Shown here piece after piece: positions 15,244 through 22,911 of a stretch of 64,000 nt of DNA. Numbering within the stretch: the first letter of the stretch is position 1; each line of letters starts with the position of its first letter. Where the stretch lies: contig NZ_BDAW01000011.1 in NCBI RefSeq assembly GCF_001625085.1, forward strand, positions 1 to 64,000, given 5' to 3'. A program made the position numbers and the translations under genes. This DNA comes from Nocardia acidivorans NBRC 108247. GTDB taxonomy: Bacteria > Actinomycetota > Actinomycetes > Mycobacteriales > Mycobacteriaceae. The notes beneath the pieces were generated by a model, which did not search any database, was not told the DNA's origin, and saw nothing but the letters and a program-made list of their open reading frames with translations.

Positions 15244-16695
15244 TCACGCGACGGGTTTCACCTCCCCGTTCACCGCGGTGGGATCGACTTTGAGCGCGGG
15301 CAGTAGGGATTCACGCGCCATCGAGGTCAGTGTCCCGGCCTGCTGGATGATCTCCGCCAGTGCGGCCGTCACGCCCTGGGCGCCGTTGAGCACGGTGAAC
15401 TGCCCGACATGCTCGAACGGTTTCGCCGCCGCGGCAACGATTTCCGGCAGATTCTGCGCGACCTGCTGGGCGATCACCGCCTCCTGATTCTTGCTCATCG
15501 CCTCGGCCCGCTGCTGGATACCGGCGGCCTCGGCCGCCATCCGAGCGCGCACCGTCTCGGCCTCGGCCAGACCGCGTGCCTGGATGGCATCGGCCTCGGC
15601 CTGCCCGGTGAGCCGGGTCGCCTCGGCCTGCGCGGCCGCGCGCACCCGAATGGACTCCGCTTCGGCTTCGGCCTGCATTCGGGTCTGCGCCGCAGCGGCT
15701 TCCGCGCGCAACCGCGTCTGCTGCGCATCGGCCTGCGCCTGACTGATCTGCACATCGCGGGCCGCGGTGGCCAGGGTCGTCTGCCGATACGCCTCGGCGT
15801 CGGCGGGCTTGCGGATCGAGGCCTGCAACTCCTGTTCGCGCTGCTGCGCCTCCAATTGCGCGACCTTGGTGGCGACTTCGACCACGGCCTGGCGTGCGGT
15901 GGCCTCGGCGAGCGGACCCTGCTGCTGGGATTCCTGGGTCGCCCGATCCACCTCGGCCTGATATCCGGCCTTCTTGATCTGGGTGTCGCGCACCGACAGC
16001 GCCACCCGCGCCTGCGCGGACTGCTCCTGTTCGATCGCGGCGCGTTCGGCGTTCGCACGCGCGATACGAGCATGCTGCTCGACCTCGGCATGACGCGGAA
16101 TCGCAAGGTTGGCAATGTAATTCGACTCGCTGGCAATGGATTGGATCTGGAACGAGTCGATCACCAGCCCGAACGATTCCATCTCGTGCGAGCACCGATC
16201 GCGGACCTGTTCGGAGAACTTGTCCTGATCGCTGATCATGTCCTCGACGGTCATGGATCCGGCGATGGCGCGCAGATGTCCGACGAAGACGTTCTGTACC
16301 TTGGTCTCGAGTTCATCGGCGGGCCGGTCCAGGAATCGCCGTGCCGCATTGGCGATCGATCCGTAATCGTCGCCCACCTTGTACATCACCACGCCGGTGA
16401 GTTGCAGATTGATCTTCTGCCGGCTCACGCACGGCACCGCGATCTGGGATTCGTGCGCCTCCAAGGAGATTCGGCGCACCTTGGTCAGTCCGGGCATGAT
16501 CAGGCAGCCGCGTCCGGTGACGATGCGGAAGCCCATGCTCTCCCCCGACCCGCCCGGTCCGGTCCCGGCTCGGAAGCCCGAAATGATCAGCGCCTCATCG
16601 GGTTCGGCGATACGCCAGGCGGCACGGAACAGGCCGACGGCGACCACCAGGACAATGAGCGCAATCCCGACCGAGACAAGGACCAGGACGTCCAC
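15244..16695 (-). CDS. Flotillin-like SPFH domain membrane protein
   Basis: A 483-residue flotillin: one N-terminal membrane segment (about 3-25, VLVSVGIALIVLVVAVGLFR), an SPFH/band 7 domain (about 28-200, with LQLTGVVMYKVGDDYGSIA), then a long Ala/Glu/Gln-rich coiled coil (about 205-420). Flotillins organise ordered membrane domains and influence cell shape and membrane fluidity. The small NfeD-type gene lies 9 bases upstream in the same operon, the usual partner. There is no protease domain in the pair, so this is the soluble-NfeD type of module. Confidence 0.92.
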   Translation of the reverse strand: MDVLVLVSVGIALIVLVVAVGLFRAAWRIAEPDEALIISGFRAGTGPGGSGESMGFRIVTGRGCLIMPGLTKVRRISLEAHESQIAVPCVSRQKINLQLTGVVMYKVGDDYGSIANAARRFLDRPADELETKVQNVFVGHLRAIAGSMTVEDMISDQDKFSEQVRDRCSHEMESFGLVIDSFQIQSIASESNYIANLAIPRHAEVEQHARIARANAERAAIEQEQSAQARVALSVRDTQIKKAGYQAEVDRATQESQQQGPLAEATARQAVVEVATKVAQLEAQQREQELQASIRKPADAEAYRQTTLATAARDVQISQAQADAQQTRLRAEAAAAQTRMQAEAEAESIRVRAAAQAEATRLTGQAEADAIQARGLAEAETVRARMAAEAAGIQQRAEAMSKNQEAVIAQQVAQNLPEIVAAAAKPFEHVGQFTVLNGAQGVTAALAEIIQQAGTLTSMARESLLPALKVDPTAVNGEVKPVA

Positions 16696-16704
16696 GATGC
16701 ACCT

Positions 16705-16923
16705 TCAATTCACGGGAACGACTTCGACAGTGCGACCACCCAGACTGTCGACCACGAGCACCTGGGCATGCTTGGGAATCGTCGATTCACCGTCGGCGGC
16801 GCGGGCCAGGAACCGTTCGGTCCCGAAGCGCACCTCGATGACAACCTCGCCGAGGTGGCCGGGTGTGATGGCGGCCGTCACCCGCGCGTATTTGCCGATC
16901 ACATCCGCTGCCATCAACCCCAC
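16705..16923 (-). CDS. NfeD-like OB-fold protein, flotillin partner
   Basis: A 72-residue soluble protein of beta strands (GKYARVTAAITPGHLGEVVI, AQVLVVDSLGGRTVEVVPVN) matching the C-terminal OB-fold of NfeD. The transmembrane part of classical NfeD is absent. The start may be GTG 16923 or ATG 16914; both lie after a G-rich stretch. It is immediately upstream of flotillin, and family knowledge says NfeD OB-folds cooperate with SPFH proteins at the membrane. Confidence 0.78.
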   Translation of the reverse strand: MGLMAADVIGKYARVTAAITPGHLGEVVIEVRFGTERFLARAADGESTIPKHAQVLVVDSLGGRTVEVVPVN

Positions 16924-17049
16924 CCCCCGGAACCGAAAGCGTCCGACCTTCCCACGCTAATCCCGCCCGCGATCGGTGCGTATTCTCTTTACGAAATACA
17001 TGCGGGTCCAAGGCCGTTGCTCCACCGCGCCGATCACGGCCCATCCTGT

Positions 17050-18264
17050 TTACCAGTACCGGACCCGGACCCCGTCGGTATCGGCGATGAACACGACCGC
17101 GTCCGCACCGTCAAGGTCGGACGGCCGCAGCGGAATATGACCGGGCACAATCGGTTCGCCCGCCCGGGTCGAGGGATCGAGTGCGGCCCGGAGCGCGGGC
17201 GCGGGAAACAGCGCGCGGCGATCGGTCGCCTCCGCCAGCAGATGTTGCAGCGTCCCGGGTTCACTCCTCGGATTGGCATCCGATGCCACGAACACATACC
17301 GCTCGCCGAGCGCGAGCCCGACCAGTGCACCCGTATTCGCCCAGTTCACCGCGCCGCCGACGGGCGAATGCGATTGCGCGCGTTGCAAATGCGCATTGTG
17401 TGCGAATACCAGGACCGGTCCCCGCTCCCGTTCCCGCTCGACGATGGCGAGCAGATTCTCGGCCATGATCTCGGCGCGCACACTGATCAGCGTCTCCATC
17501 CGATCGGCCGCCGCATCGGCCATGGCCACGTGATAGCGCAGCAACCCCTGTGCCGTCCGCGCGTGTGCTGCGGCGCGGAAGTATCCGGACGGATCCGCGG
17601 CATGCAGCGCGGGCGCCGCCCGCCGCAGCGCGTCGGCGAGATCATCGGCGATGATCCGCAGTGCCCGAACACGTTCGGAATTCCCGATGGACGCGTTCGC
17701 GTCGTACATGGCCGCCGGATTCAGCCATTCGGACTCGTCGCCGAGCAGGGCATCCAGATCTCCCGCCGAGGCGGGCCGCAATGCCGCGGGCAGCCGGTCG
17801 AGCACCGCGCCCAGCGCGCGCCGCGGACTCGGCGCTCCGGCGTACTCGGTCGGCGCGTCGAACCCGTAGCAGCGCACCCGATCTCGCGGTGCGCGCCCGG
17901 CATTGTGCGCGCGCAGCCACCGCAGAAGTTCGCGATTGCCCGGCACGGCCCCGAAGCCGTGACTGAATCCGGTCTCGAGCACCGTGCCGAGTTCAGCCGG
18001 TCCCCCGCCCACATACTCGTCGATCAGCGACGCGGCGAAGAAATCGGTCTCCAATACGACCGCCCGATACCCCTTTTCGACCAGATGCGGCAGAAGTTCG
18101 TTGCGCAGCAACGGAAACGCGACGATCCCGTGGGTCGGCTCACCGAGCCCGAATAGGACCGGCGGTTCGGCCCGCCCGGCGAGCAACGCATCGACAGCCG
18201 ACGCGAGGCCCGCCGCATCATCGAGTGGGCGGGCGAGGGAACGCGGTGTGGTGACGGTGGACAT
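17050..18264 (-). CDS. Erythromycin esterase-like protein
   Basis: A 404-residue member of the erythromycin esterase (EreA/EreB, succinoglycan biosynthesis) family. LFGLGEPTHG near residue 40 and VVLETDFFAASLIDEY carry conserved Glu and His residues, and VLVFAHNAHLQRAQSHS further on supplies another family His block. Chromosomal actinobacterial members often act on unknown esters and need not give macrolide resistance. ATG 18264 has AAGGGG 5 bases upstream. The gene is divergent from a MerR-type regulator, with a dyad operator between them, so inducible control is likely. Confidence 0.82.
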   Translation of the reverse strand: MSTVTTPRSLARPLDDAAGLASAVDALLAGRAEPPVLFGLGEPTHGIVAFPLLRNELLPHLVEKGYRAVVLETDFFAASLIDEYVGGGPAELGTVLETGFSHGFGAVPGNRELLRWLRAHNAGRAPRDRVRCYGFDAPTEYAGAPSPRRALGAVLDRLPAALRPASAGDLDALLGDESEWLNPAAMYDANASIGNSERVRALRIIADDLADALRRAAPALHAADPSGYFRAAAHARTAQGLLRYHVAMADAAADRMETLISVRAEIMAENLLAIVERERERGPVLVFAHNAHLQRAQSHSPVGGAVNWANTGALVGLALGERYVFVASDANPRSEPGTLQHLLAEATDRRALFPAPALRAALDPSTRAGEPIVPGHIPLRPSDLDGADAVVFIADTDGVRVRYW

Positions 18265-18277
18265 GGGCACCCCTTTT

Positions 18278-18312
18278 CGAAGGAAACTACCTTCGACAGT
18301 ATCGTTGAAGGT
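18278..18312. promoter_or_regulatory. MerR-type operator between ere-like gene and regulator
   Basis: Two overlapping inverted repeats are seen: CGAAGG-aaacta-CCTTCG (18278-18295) and ACCTTC-N12-GAAGGT (18289-18312). The latter sits in the AT-richer centre of the intergenic region. Dyads of this size overlapping a divergent promoter are typical for MerR-family autoregulation. Confidence 0.6.
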
Positions 18313-18341
18313 TCGGGTGAGACTTCTTCACAAACCACCCG

Positions 18342-19091
18342 GTGAATACCGCGAAAACCCTCAAACGGAGGTGCGAACTGAGGCCCGTCGACCTGGCTCG
18401 TGAGCACGGGCTGTCCGCCCAGGCGATCCGCAATTACGACGATGCGGAGATCCTCCCGCCCGCCGAGCGCAGCGACTCCGGTTACCGTCAGTACACGCCC
18501 CTGCACGCGCAGGCGCTCCGCGCGTTTGTAGCCCTGCGCGCCGGGCACGGCCATCAGCGGGCCGCGGAGATCATGCGCGCGTTCCACCACGGCGATACCG
18601 AAACCGCCTACCGGCTCATCGACGCCACCCATATCGCACTGCGCTCCGAACGCACCACCCGCGCCGAGGTCGCGGCGGCCCTGAGCACCCTGACCACCGC
18701 GACCACCACCCCGGTTCCCGGCCCACCACTGACCGTCGGCGAACTCGCCCGCCGCCTCGGCCTGCACCCGGCGACCCTGCGCACCTGGGAAACCCAGGGC
18801 ATTCTGCGCCCGCCGCGGGAGCGGGCCACGGGCTACCGCAGCTACGATCCGGACCTCGTCCGCGACGCCGAGATCGCCCGCCAGCTCCGCCGCGGCGGCT
18901 ATCCCCTGCCCCAGGTCGCGCGGTTCCTGGAATCGCTGCGCGAGGCGGGCGGCGCGGACGCCCTGGCCACCTTCCTCACCGACTGGCAACTGCGCCTGAC
19001 CACCCGCAGTCGCGAACTCCTCACCGGCGCAGCACAACTGGACACCTACCTCGGGATGCTCGAAGGGCGGCCGAATCCCGATCCGGTCTAG
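18342..19091 (+). CDS. TioE-type transcriptional regulator with two MerR domains
   Basis: A 249-residue regulator (238 if translation begins at 18378). Two MerR-like winged-helix domains are visible. The first has LAREHGLSAQAIRNYDDAEI with SDSGYRQYTP after it (about residues 17-50). The second has TVGELARRLGLHPATLRTWE then RATGYRSYDPDLVRDAEIA (about 128-170). GTG 18342 has no clear ribosome-binding site. A strong ACGGAGG lies just before an in-frame CTG at 18378, giving (M)RPVDLAREHG as N-terminus, so a CTG start is possible. It likely controls the divergent esterase-like gene and itself. Confidence 0.85.
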   Translation: MNTAKTLKRRCELRPVDLAREHGLSAQAIRNYDDAEILPPAERSDSGYRQYTPLHAQALRAFVALRAGHGHQRAAEIMRAFHHGDTETAYRLIDATHIALRSERTTRAEVAAALSTLTTATTTPVPGPPLTVGELARRLGLHPATLRTWETQGILRPPRERATGYRSYDPDLVRDAEIARQLRRGGYPLPQVARFLESLREAGGADALATFLTDWQLRLTTRSRELLTGAAQLDTYLGMLEGRPNPDPV

Positions 19092-19145
19092 CGCGGCAGC
19101 ACGAAATCCATTGCCGACGACCGGGTGTCACGCCGCCCGAAGGCT

Positions 19146-20336
19146 TCAGATACCGACGTAGTTGTCCGCGAAAACATGCTGGTGCGAACGCGAGGTTGCC
19201 AGGTTGTGCAGTCGTGCCCGCTGGAGCTCACGCCGGTACGCGGTCTCCGGGCCGTAACCGGCGGGCGGATGCAGCAGGTCGATCATCCAGTGCGAGAATT
19301 CCTGAGCGCGCCGGATGCGCGGCAGGGCCTGCTCCGAATACCGTTGCAGCGCATCGCCTTTGCCGTAGCGCACGGCGGGGATGAGCGCTTCGGCGAGCAG
19401 TTGCGCCCCGACGATCGCCAGATTCGCGCCCTTGGCCGCCGAGGGGCTGATGGAGGTGGCCGCATCCCCGACCAGGAATAGCCGTCCCGCCTGGATGGGA
19501 TCCAGAATCCGCGATCGCAATCGCACCAGGCCGCGTTCGATGATCGGCCCGGTGGCCGGGGCCGGACGGCCCGGGGCGTCCAGTCGGCGCGCCAGTTCGT
19601 CCCAGATCCGCCAGTCACTCCATTCCCGCGGGCGCGCACCGGGATCGCATTGCAGGTAATAGCGCGTCACCTCGGCGGTGCGCGGCATCTGCCCGGCGAA
19701 CCCGTCGGGGTGCACCCCGTAGATGACGGCCTCGCCGGCGGGCGGGGCCTGCATGAGCAGGGCCAGCCAGGTGATGCCGTGATCGCTGGCCGCGATGGTG
19801 GTCGGCACCGCGGTGCGGGATATCCCCCGCGCGCCATCGCATCCGGCCAGATAGTGACCGGTGAAACGGATTTCGGCACCGGCGGCGTCGCGGGCGAGGA
19901 CCGCGGGCCGATCGGTGTGGATATCCTCGATCCGCTCGACCGTGGTGCCGAAGTGCAGCACACCGCCGCCCGCCAGATACTCCGCGATCAGATCGGTGAC
20001 CAGATCCTGTTGCGGATACACCGTATGCGGCTGCCCCGCGCCGAGTTCGCCGTAGCGCAGCTCGACAGAGCCTGCCGGACTGCGGAATTCGCAGCGGTCG
20101 TGGGTGCGCCCGCGCGCGTCCAGTCCGGCGGCCAGCCCGTGTTCGCGCAGGACCGCGACGCTGTCGGGTGCGAGGAATCCGGCGCGCGCTCGCTGGCGCA
20201 CCTGCTCGCGCGTCCGGCGCTCCAGCACCACGGTCGGCACATTCGCGGCCCGCAGAATATTTGCGAGCACCAGGCCCGCCGGACCCGCACCGAGTATGAG
20301 GACCACCGAATCCTGCTCATCAGCACCCAGGCGCAT
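19146..20336 (-). CDS. 4-hydroxybenzoate 3-monooxygenase-like FAD hydroxylase
   Basis: A 396-residue class A flavoprotein monooxygenase. The dinucleotide fold LILGAGPAGLVLANILR is at the N-terminus, YLAGCDGARGISR is the central DG motif, and LFLVGDAATSISPSAAKGAN is the C-terminal GD motif that binds the FAD ribose. Overall length and the HPDGFAGQMPRTAEVTRYYL block match PobA, which converts 4-hydroxybenzoate to protocatechuate with NAD(P)H and oxygen. The usual GDAAHIVPPTGAKGLNL is altered, so another phenolic acid is possible. No protocatechuate-pathway genes are adjacent. Confidence 0.8.
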   Translation of the reverse strand: MRLGADEQDSVVLILGAGPAGLVLANILRAANVPTVVLERRTREQVRQRARAGFLAPDSVAVLREHGLAAGLDARGRTHDRCEFRSPAGSVELRYGELGAGQPHTVYPQQDLVTDLIAEYLAGGGVLHFGTTVERIEDIHTDRPAVLARDAAGAEIRFTGHYLAGCDGARGISRTAVPTTIAASDHGITWLALLMQAPPAGEAVIYGVHPDGFAGQMPRTAEVTRYYLQCDPGARPREWSDWRIWDELARRLDAPGRPAPATGPIIERGLVRLRSRILDPIQAGRLFLVGDAATSISPSAAKGANLAIVGAQLLAEALIPAVRYGKGDALQRYSEQALPRIRRAQEFSHWMIDLLHPPAGYGPETAYRRELQRARLHNLATSRSHQHVFADNYVGI

Positions 20337-20430
20337 TCGCCAAAGGTAAGGCACCGCAACGGCAATCACGGACCCTGCCGAAGACGGTGGGCGTGTCCGG
20401 CCCGCCCGCGCCGAAACATCTCCGCCACTG

Positions 20431-20469
20431 CCGAATCGGCGACCGATGCGATACCGGTCGCCGATTCGG
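20431..20469. terminator. Terminator hairpin of the first SulP-CA gene
   Basis: CCGAATCGGCGACCG (20431-20445) and CGGTCGCCGATTCGG (20455-20469) are perfect 15-base arms with a 9-base loop. It begins 10 bases after the stop codon of the minus-strand SulP-carbonic anhydrase gene. Confidence 0.8.
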
Positions 20470-20478
20470 GGTGCGGGC

Positions 20479-22692
20479 TCAGTGCGTGGAGGAGATCGCC
20501 AGGGCCGATAGGTCGGGGTCGGTGATCTCCGACAGGCCGTCGGCGGTCACCTGCATGACCCGGGCCGAGCCGATATCGAAGAACAGACCCGAGACCGCGA
20601 CGCCCCGGCGCAACATGGCATCTCGCACCACCGGATGGGTGCGCAGCGTCTCGAGCTGCACCGCCACATTCACCATGGCGAGCTGATCGGCGGGACCGAA
20701 GCCCGCGGCCGCGGCGGCCCGGCCGACCGCATGCCCGCGATGCCAGCGATCGACGCTGATATCGGCATTGCGGAGCCATTCTCCGAGGCCGGGTCCTTCG
20801 GGCACCCCGTCGAGCAGTGCCTTCATCGCACCGCAGGACGAATGTCCGCACACCACAACGTGATCCACTTCGAGCTCGTCCAGGGCGAAGGCCAGCGCGG
20901 CCTCCACGGAGCTGTCCCGACCGTTGGGCGGCACCAGATTTCCGACATTTCGAATGGTGAAGAGGTCGCCCGGACCGGTATTGGTAATGAGGTTCGGGAC
21001 GATGCGGGAATCGGCGCAGGTGAGGAAGAGCGAATGCGGATTCTGCCCGTCCCGCAGTTCATCCAGATGCGGCCGCATCACGTGGGCGTTGCGGCGATGG
21101 AAGGCCCGCACACCCGTGGTGATCGGATTGCCCTCCCCTGCCTGCCAGGGCCGCAGCACCTCGTCCAGCAGCCCGCGCGAGCGCCCGCGCACCGGCGGAC
21201 CGGTGAGCGCGTCCGCCATCGGCGCGGAGCCCAGTTCCACGAATTCGACTCGGCCCCCGGTGTTCTCATGCTGGGCGGCCCAATCGTGAATGGCCTCGTA
21301 GGCGGCGTGATCGAGGAAGTCCACGCTCATCTCCACCAGGACGGTACTGCCCTCGGGCACCTTGGCCAGCTGCGCCGAGAGCTTGGGCAGCGCCAGGAAG
21401 GTGCAGGTGCCCTCGATGCTGACCATCCACCGATCGGTGCCCACCACGGGATCGGCCGAGACCGTCACCCGCACCACCCGCCACAGCAGCAGCGCGAAGG
21501 CCAGCGCCAGGCCCAACAGCACGCCCTCGAGCAGGTTCAGGAACACCACCGCGCCCACGGTCACCACGTAGACCAGCAGGTCACCGGTGCGCCGGGCCAG
21601 GCGGATATGCGCGAGCTTGACCAGCTGGATGCCGACCACGATCAGCAGACCGGCCAGCGCGGACTTGGGAATCTGCTCCACCACCGCGACCAGCGCGACC
21701 GAGAACACCAGAATCCAGATGCCGTGCAGGAAGGCCGAAGCCTTGGAACGCGCCCCGGCCTGCACATTGGTCGCACTGCGCACGATCACGCCGGTGACCG
21801 GCAGTCCGCCGAGCAGTCCGGAGGTCATATTGGCCGCGCCCTGCGCGACCAGTTCCCTGTCGAAATTGGTGCGCGGACCGGTGTGCATCTTGTCCACGGC
21901 GACCGCGGACAGCAGACTCTCCACACTCGCGATGAGCGCGATCGTCAGAGCCGCCAGCGCGACCGCACCCCAGCCGCCCGAGGGAACCTGCGGCAGCCCG
22001 ATGGCGTCGAAGAGCGATCCGCTCAAGACGATCCGCTCCACATTGCCGGGCACGATGAGCGACAGTCCGGTGCCGATGGCGATGGCCACGAGCGGTCCGG
22101 GCAGCACCCTCAGCTTCCCGGGCACGTACTTCCACGTCAGCATGATGACGATGACGACCGCGCCGATGAAGAAATCGTCACCGTGCAGGGAGAGCAACTC
22201 GCCGGGAAGTTCGACCAGGTTCTTCCAGGCACTGCTGTGCGACGCCCCTCCGAGGAGCACATGCAGTTGTTGCAGTGCGATGGTGATGCCGATACCGGCG
22301 AGCATGGCGTGCACCACGACGGGCGCGATGGCCAGCGCGGCGCGCGCGATTCGACTCAGGCCGAACAGGATTTGCAGCAGTCCGGCCGCGACGGTGATGA
22401 AACAGGCTGTCTTCCAGCCGAATTGATTGATAGTTTCGGCGACCACCACGGTCAGGCCGGCGGCGGGTCCGCTCACCTGCAGGGGTGCTCCGCCGAGCAG
22501 TCCGACCACCACGCCGCCGACCACAGCGGCGATGAGACCGGCGGCGATCGGCGCGTCGGAGGCGACGGCGATGCCGAGAGATAGCGGGAGCGCGACCAGG
22601 AAGACCACAATGGACGCGGGTAGATCATGGCGCAGCAGGGTGGTGGACCAGCGGTCCGCTCTACCTGGCGGTGAATCGGTGTCGGTGGACAT
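20479..22692 (-). CDS. SulP anion transporter fused to carbonic anhydrase, copy 1
   Basis: A 737-residue three-part fusion. Residues about 15-430 are the SulP membrane domain (HDLPASIVVFLVALPLSLGI, then INQFGWKTACFITVAAGLLQ). About 435-540 is a STAS-like domain (LVEMSVDFLDHAAYEAIHDW). About 550-735 is a beta-class carbonic anhydrase with zinc ligands in LTCADSR and CGHSSCGA. Such fusions probably move bicarbonate or related anions and interconvert CO2 and bicarbonate at the membrane. ATG 22692 has GGAGAAGGAG upstream. A tandem paralogue follows upstream on the same strand. Confidence 0.93.
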   Translation of the reverse strand: MSTDTDSPPGRADRWSTTLLRHDLPASIVVFLVALPLSLGIAVASDAPIAAGLIAAVVGGVVVGLLGGAPLQVSGPAAGLTVVVAETINQFGWKTACFITVAAGLLQILFGLSRIARAALAIAPVVVHAMLAGIGITIALQQLHVLLGGASHSSAWKNLVELPGELLSLHGDDFFIGAVVIVIMLTWKYVPGKLRVLPGPLVAIAIGTGLSLIVPGNVERIVLSGSLFDAIGLPQVPSGGWGAVALAALTIALIASVESLLSAVAVDKMHTGPRTNFDRELVAQGAANMTSGLLGGLPVTGVIVRSATNVQAGARSKASAFLHGIWILVFSVALVAVVEQIPKSALAGLLIVVGIQLVKLAHIRLARRTGDLLVYVVTVGAVVFLNLLEGVLLGLALAFALLLWRVVRVTVSADPVVGTDRWMVSIEGTCTFLALPKLSAQLAKVPEGSTVLVEMSVDFLDHAAYEAIHDWAAQHENTGGRVEFVELGSAPMADALTGPPVRGRSRGLLDEVLRPWQAGEGNPITTGVRAFHRRNAHVMRPHLDELRDGQNPHSLFLTCADSRIVPNLITNTGPGDLFTIRNVGNLVPPNGRDSSVEAALAFALDELEVDHVVVCGHSSCGAMKALLDGVPEGPGLGEWLRNADISVDRWHRGHAVGRAAAAAGFGPADQLAMVNVAVQLETLRTHPVVRDAMLRRGVAVSGLFFDIGSARVMQVTADGLSEITDPDLSALAISSTH

Positions 22693-22814
22693 CTCGGCTC
22701 CTTCTCCGGACCGAATCGATCCGAAAGCGTCGAACATGTTCTGTGGGCATCGAATTGATGCTGTGGACAGCGTTGGCCACAGACTCACCGGACGAGCTGT
22801 TGGCCAGGCTAGAA

Positions 22815-22842
22815 GTAAAGACTTAGTAAAAGCTGAGAAAAC
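22815..22842. promoter_or_regulatory. Three 11-bp-phased repeats upstream of SulP-CA copy 1
   Basis: Plus-strand GTAAAG (22815), GTAAAA (22826) and GAAAAC (22837) recur every 11 bases. They begin 123 bases upstream of the start codon. Repeats at one helical turn are typical for OmpR/PhoB-type regulators. The same arrangement lies upstream of the paralogue. Confidence 0.5.
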
Positions 22843-22860
22843 CGATGCCACAACGTAAAG

Positions 22861-22890
22861 CGGGCGTGAATCCTGATGGATTCACGCCCG
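22861..22890. terminator. Terminator hairpin of the second SulP-CA gene
   Basis: CGGGCGTGAATCC and GGATTCACGCCCG are perfect 13-base arms around TGAT. On the minus strand it lies 21 bases after the stop of the SulP-CA gene at 22912 and is followed by CTTTACGTTG. Confidence 0.88.
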
Positions 22891-22911
22891 GTGCTGCGTA
22901 ACCTACGCCGG

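Noticed and set aside
15409..18156. A 915-codon plus-strand open frame across flotillin, NfeD and the ere-like gene
   Set aside because: It crosses three well-supported minus-strand genes and their spacers, and has no recognisable domain.
18335..18347. Third copy of the CCACCNGGTGAAT leader element before the TioE-type gene
   Set aside because: The core is there (CCACC-C-GGTGAAT), but no start codon lies 24 bases on, and the match ends after AAT; chance is likely.
20635..22584. A 649-codon plus-strand open frame opposite SulP-CA copy 1, and a similar 533-codon one at 22876-24477
   Set aside because: Both are mirror frames of duplicated genes with His/Gln/Gly-rich, non-protein-like composition.
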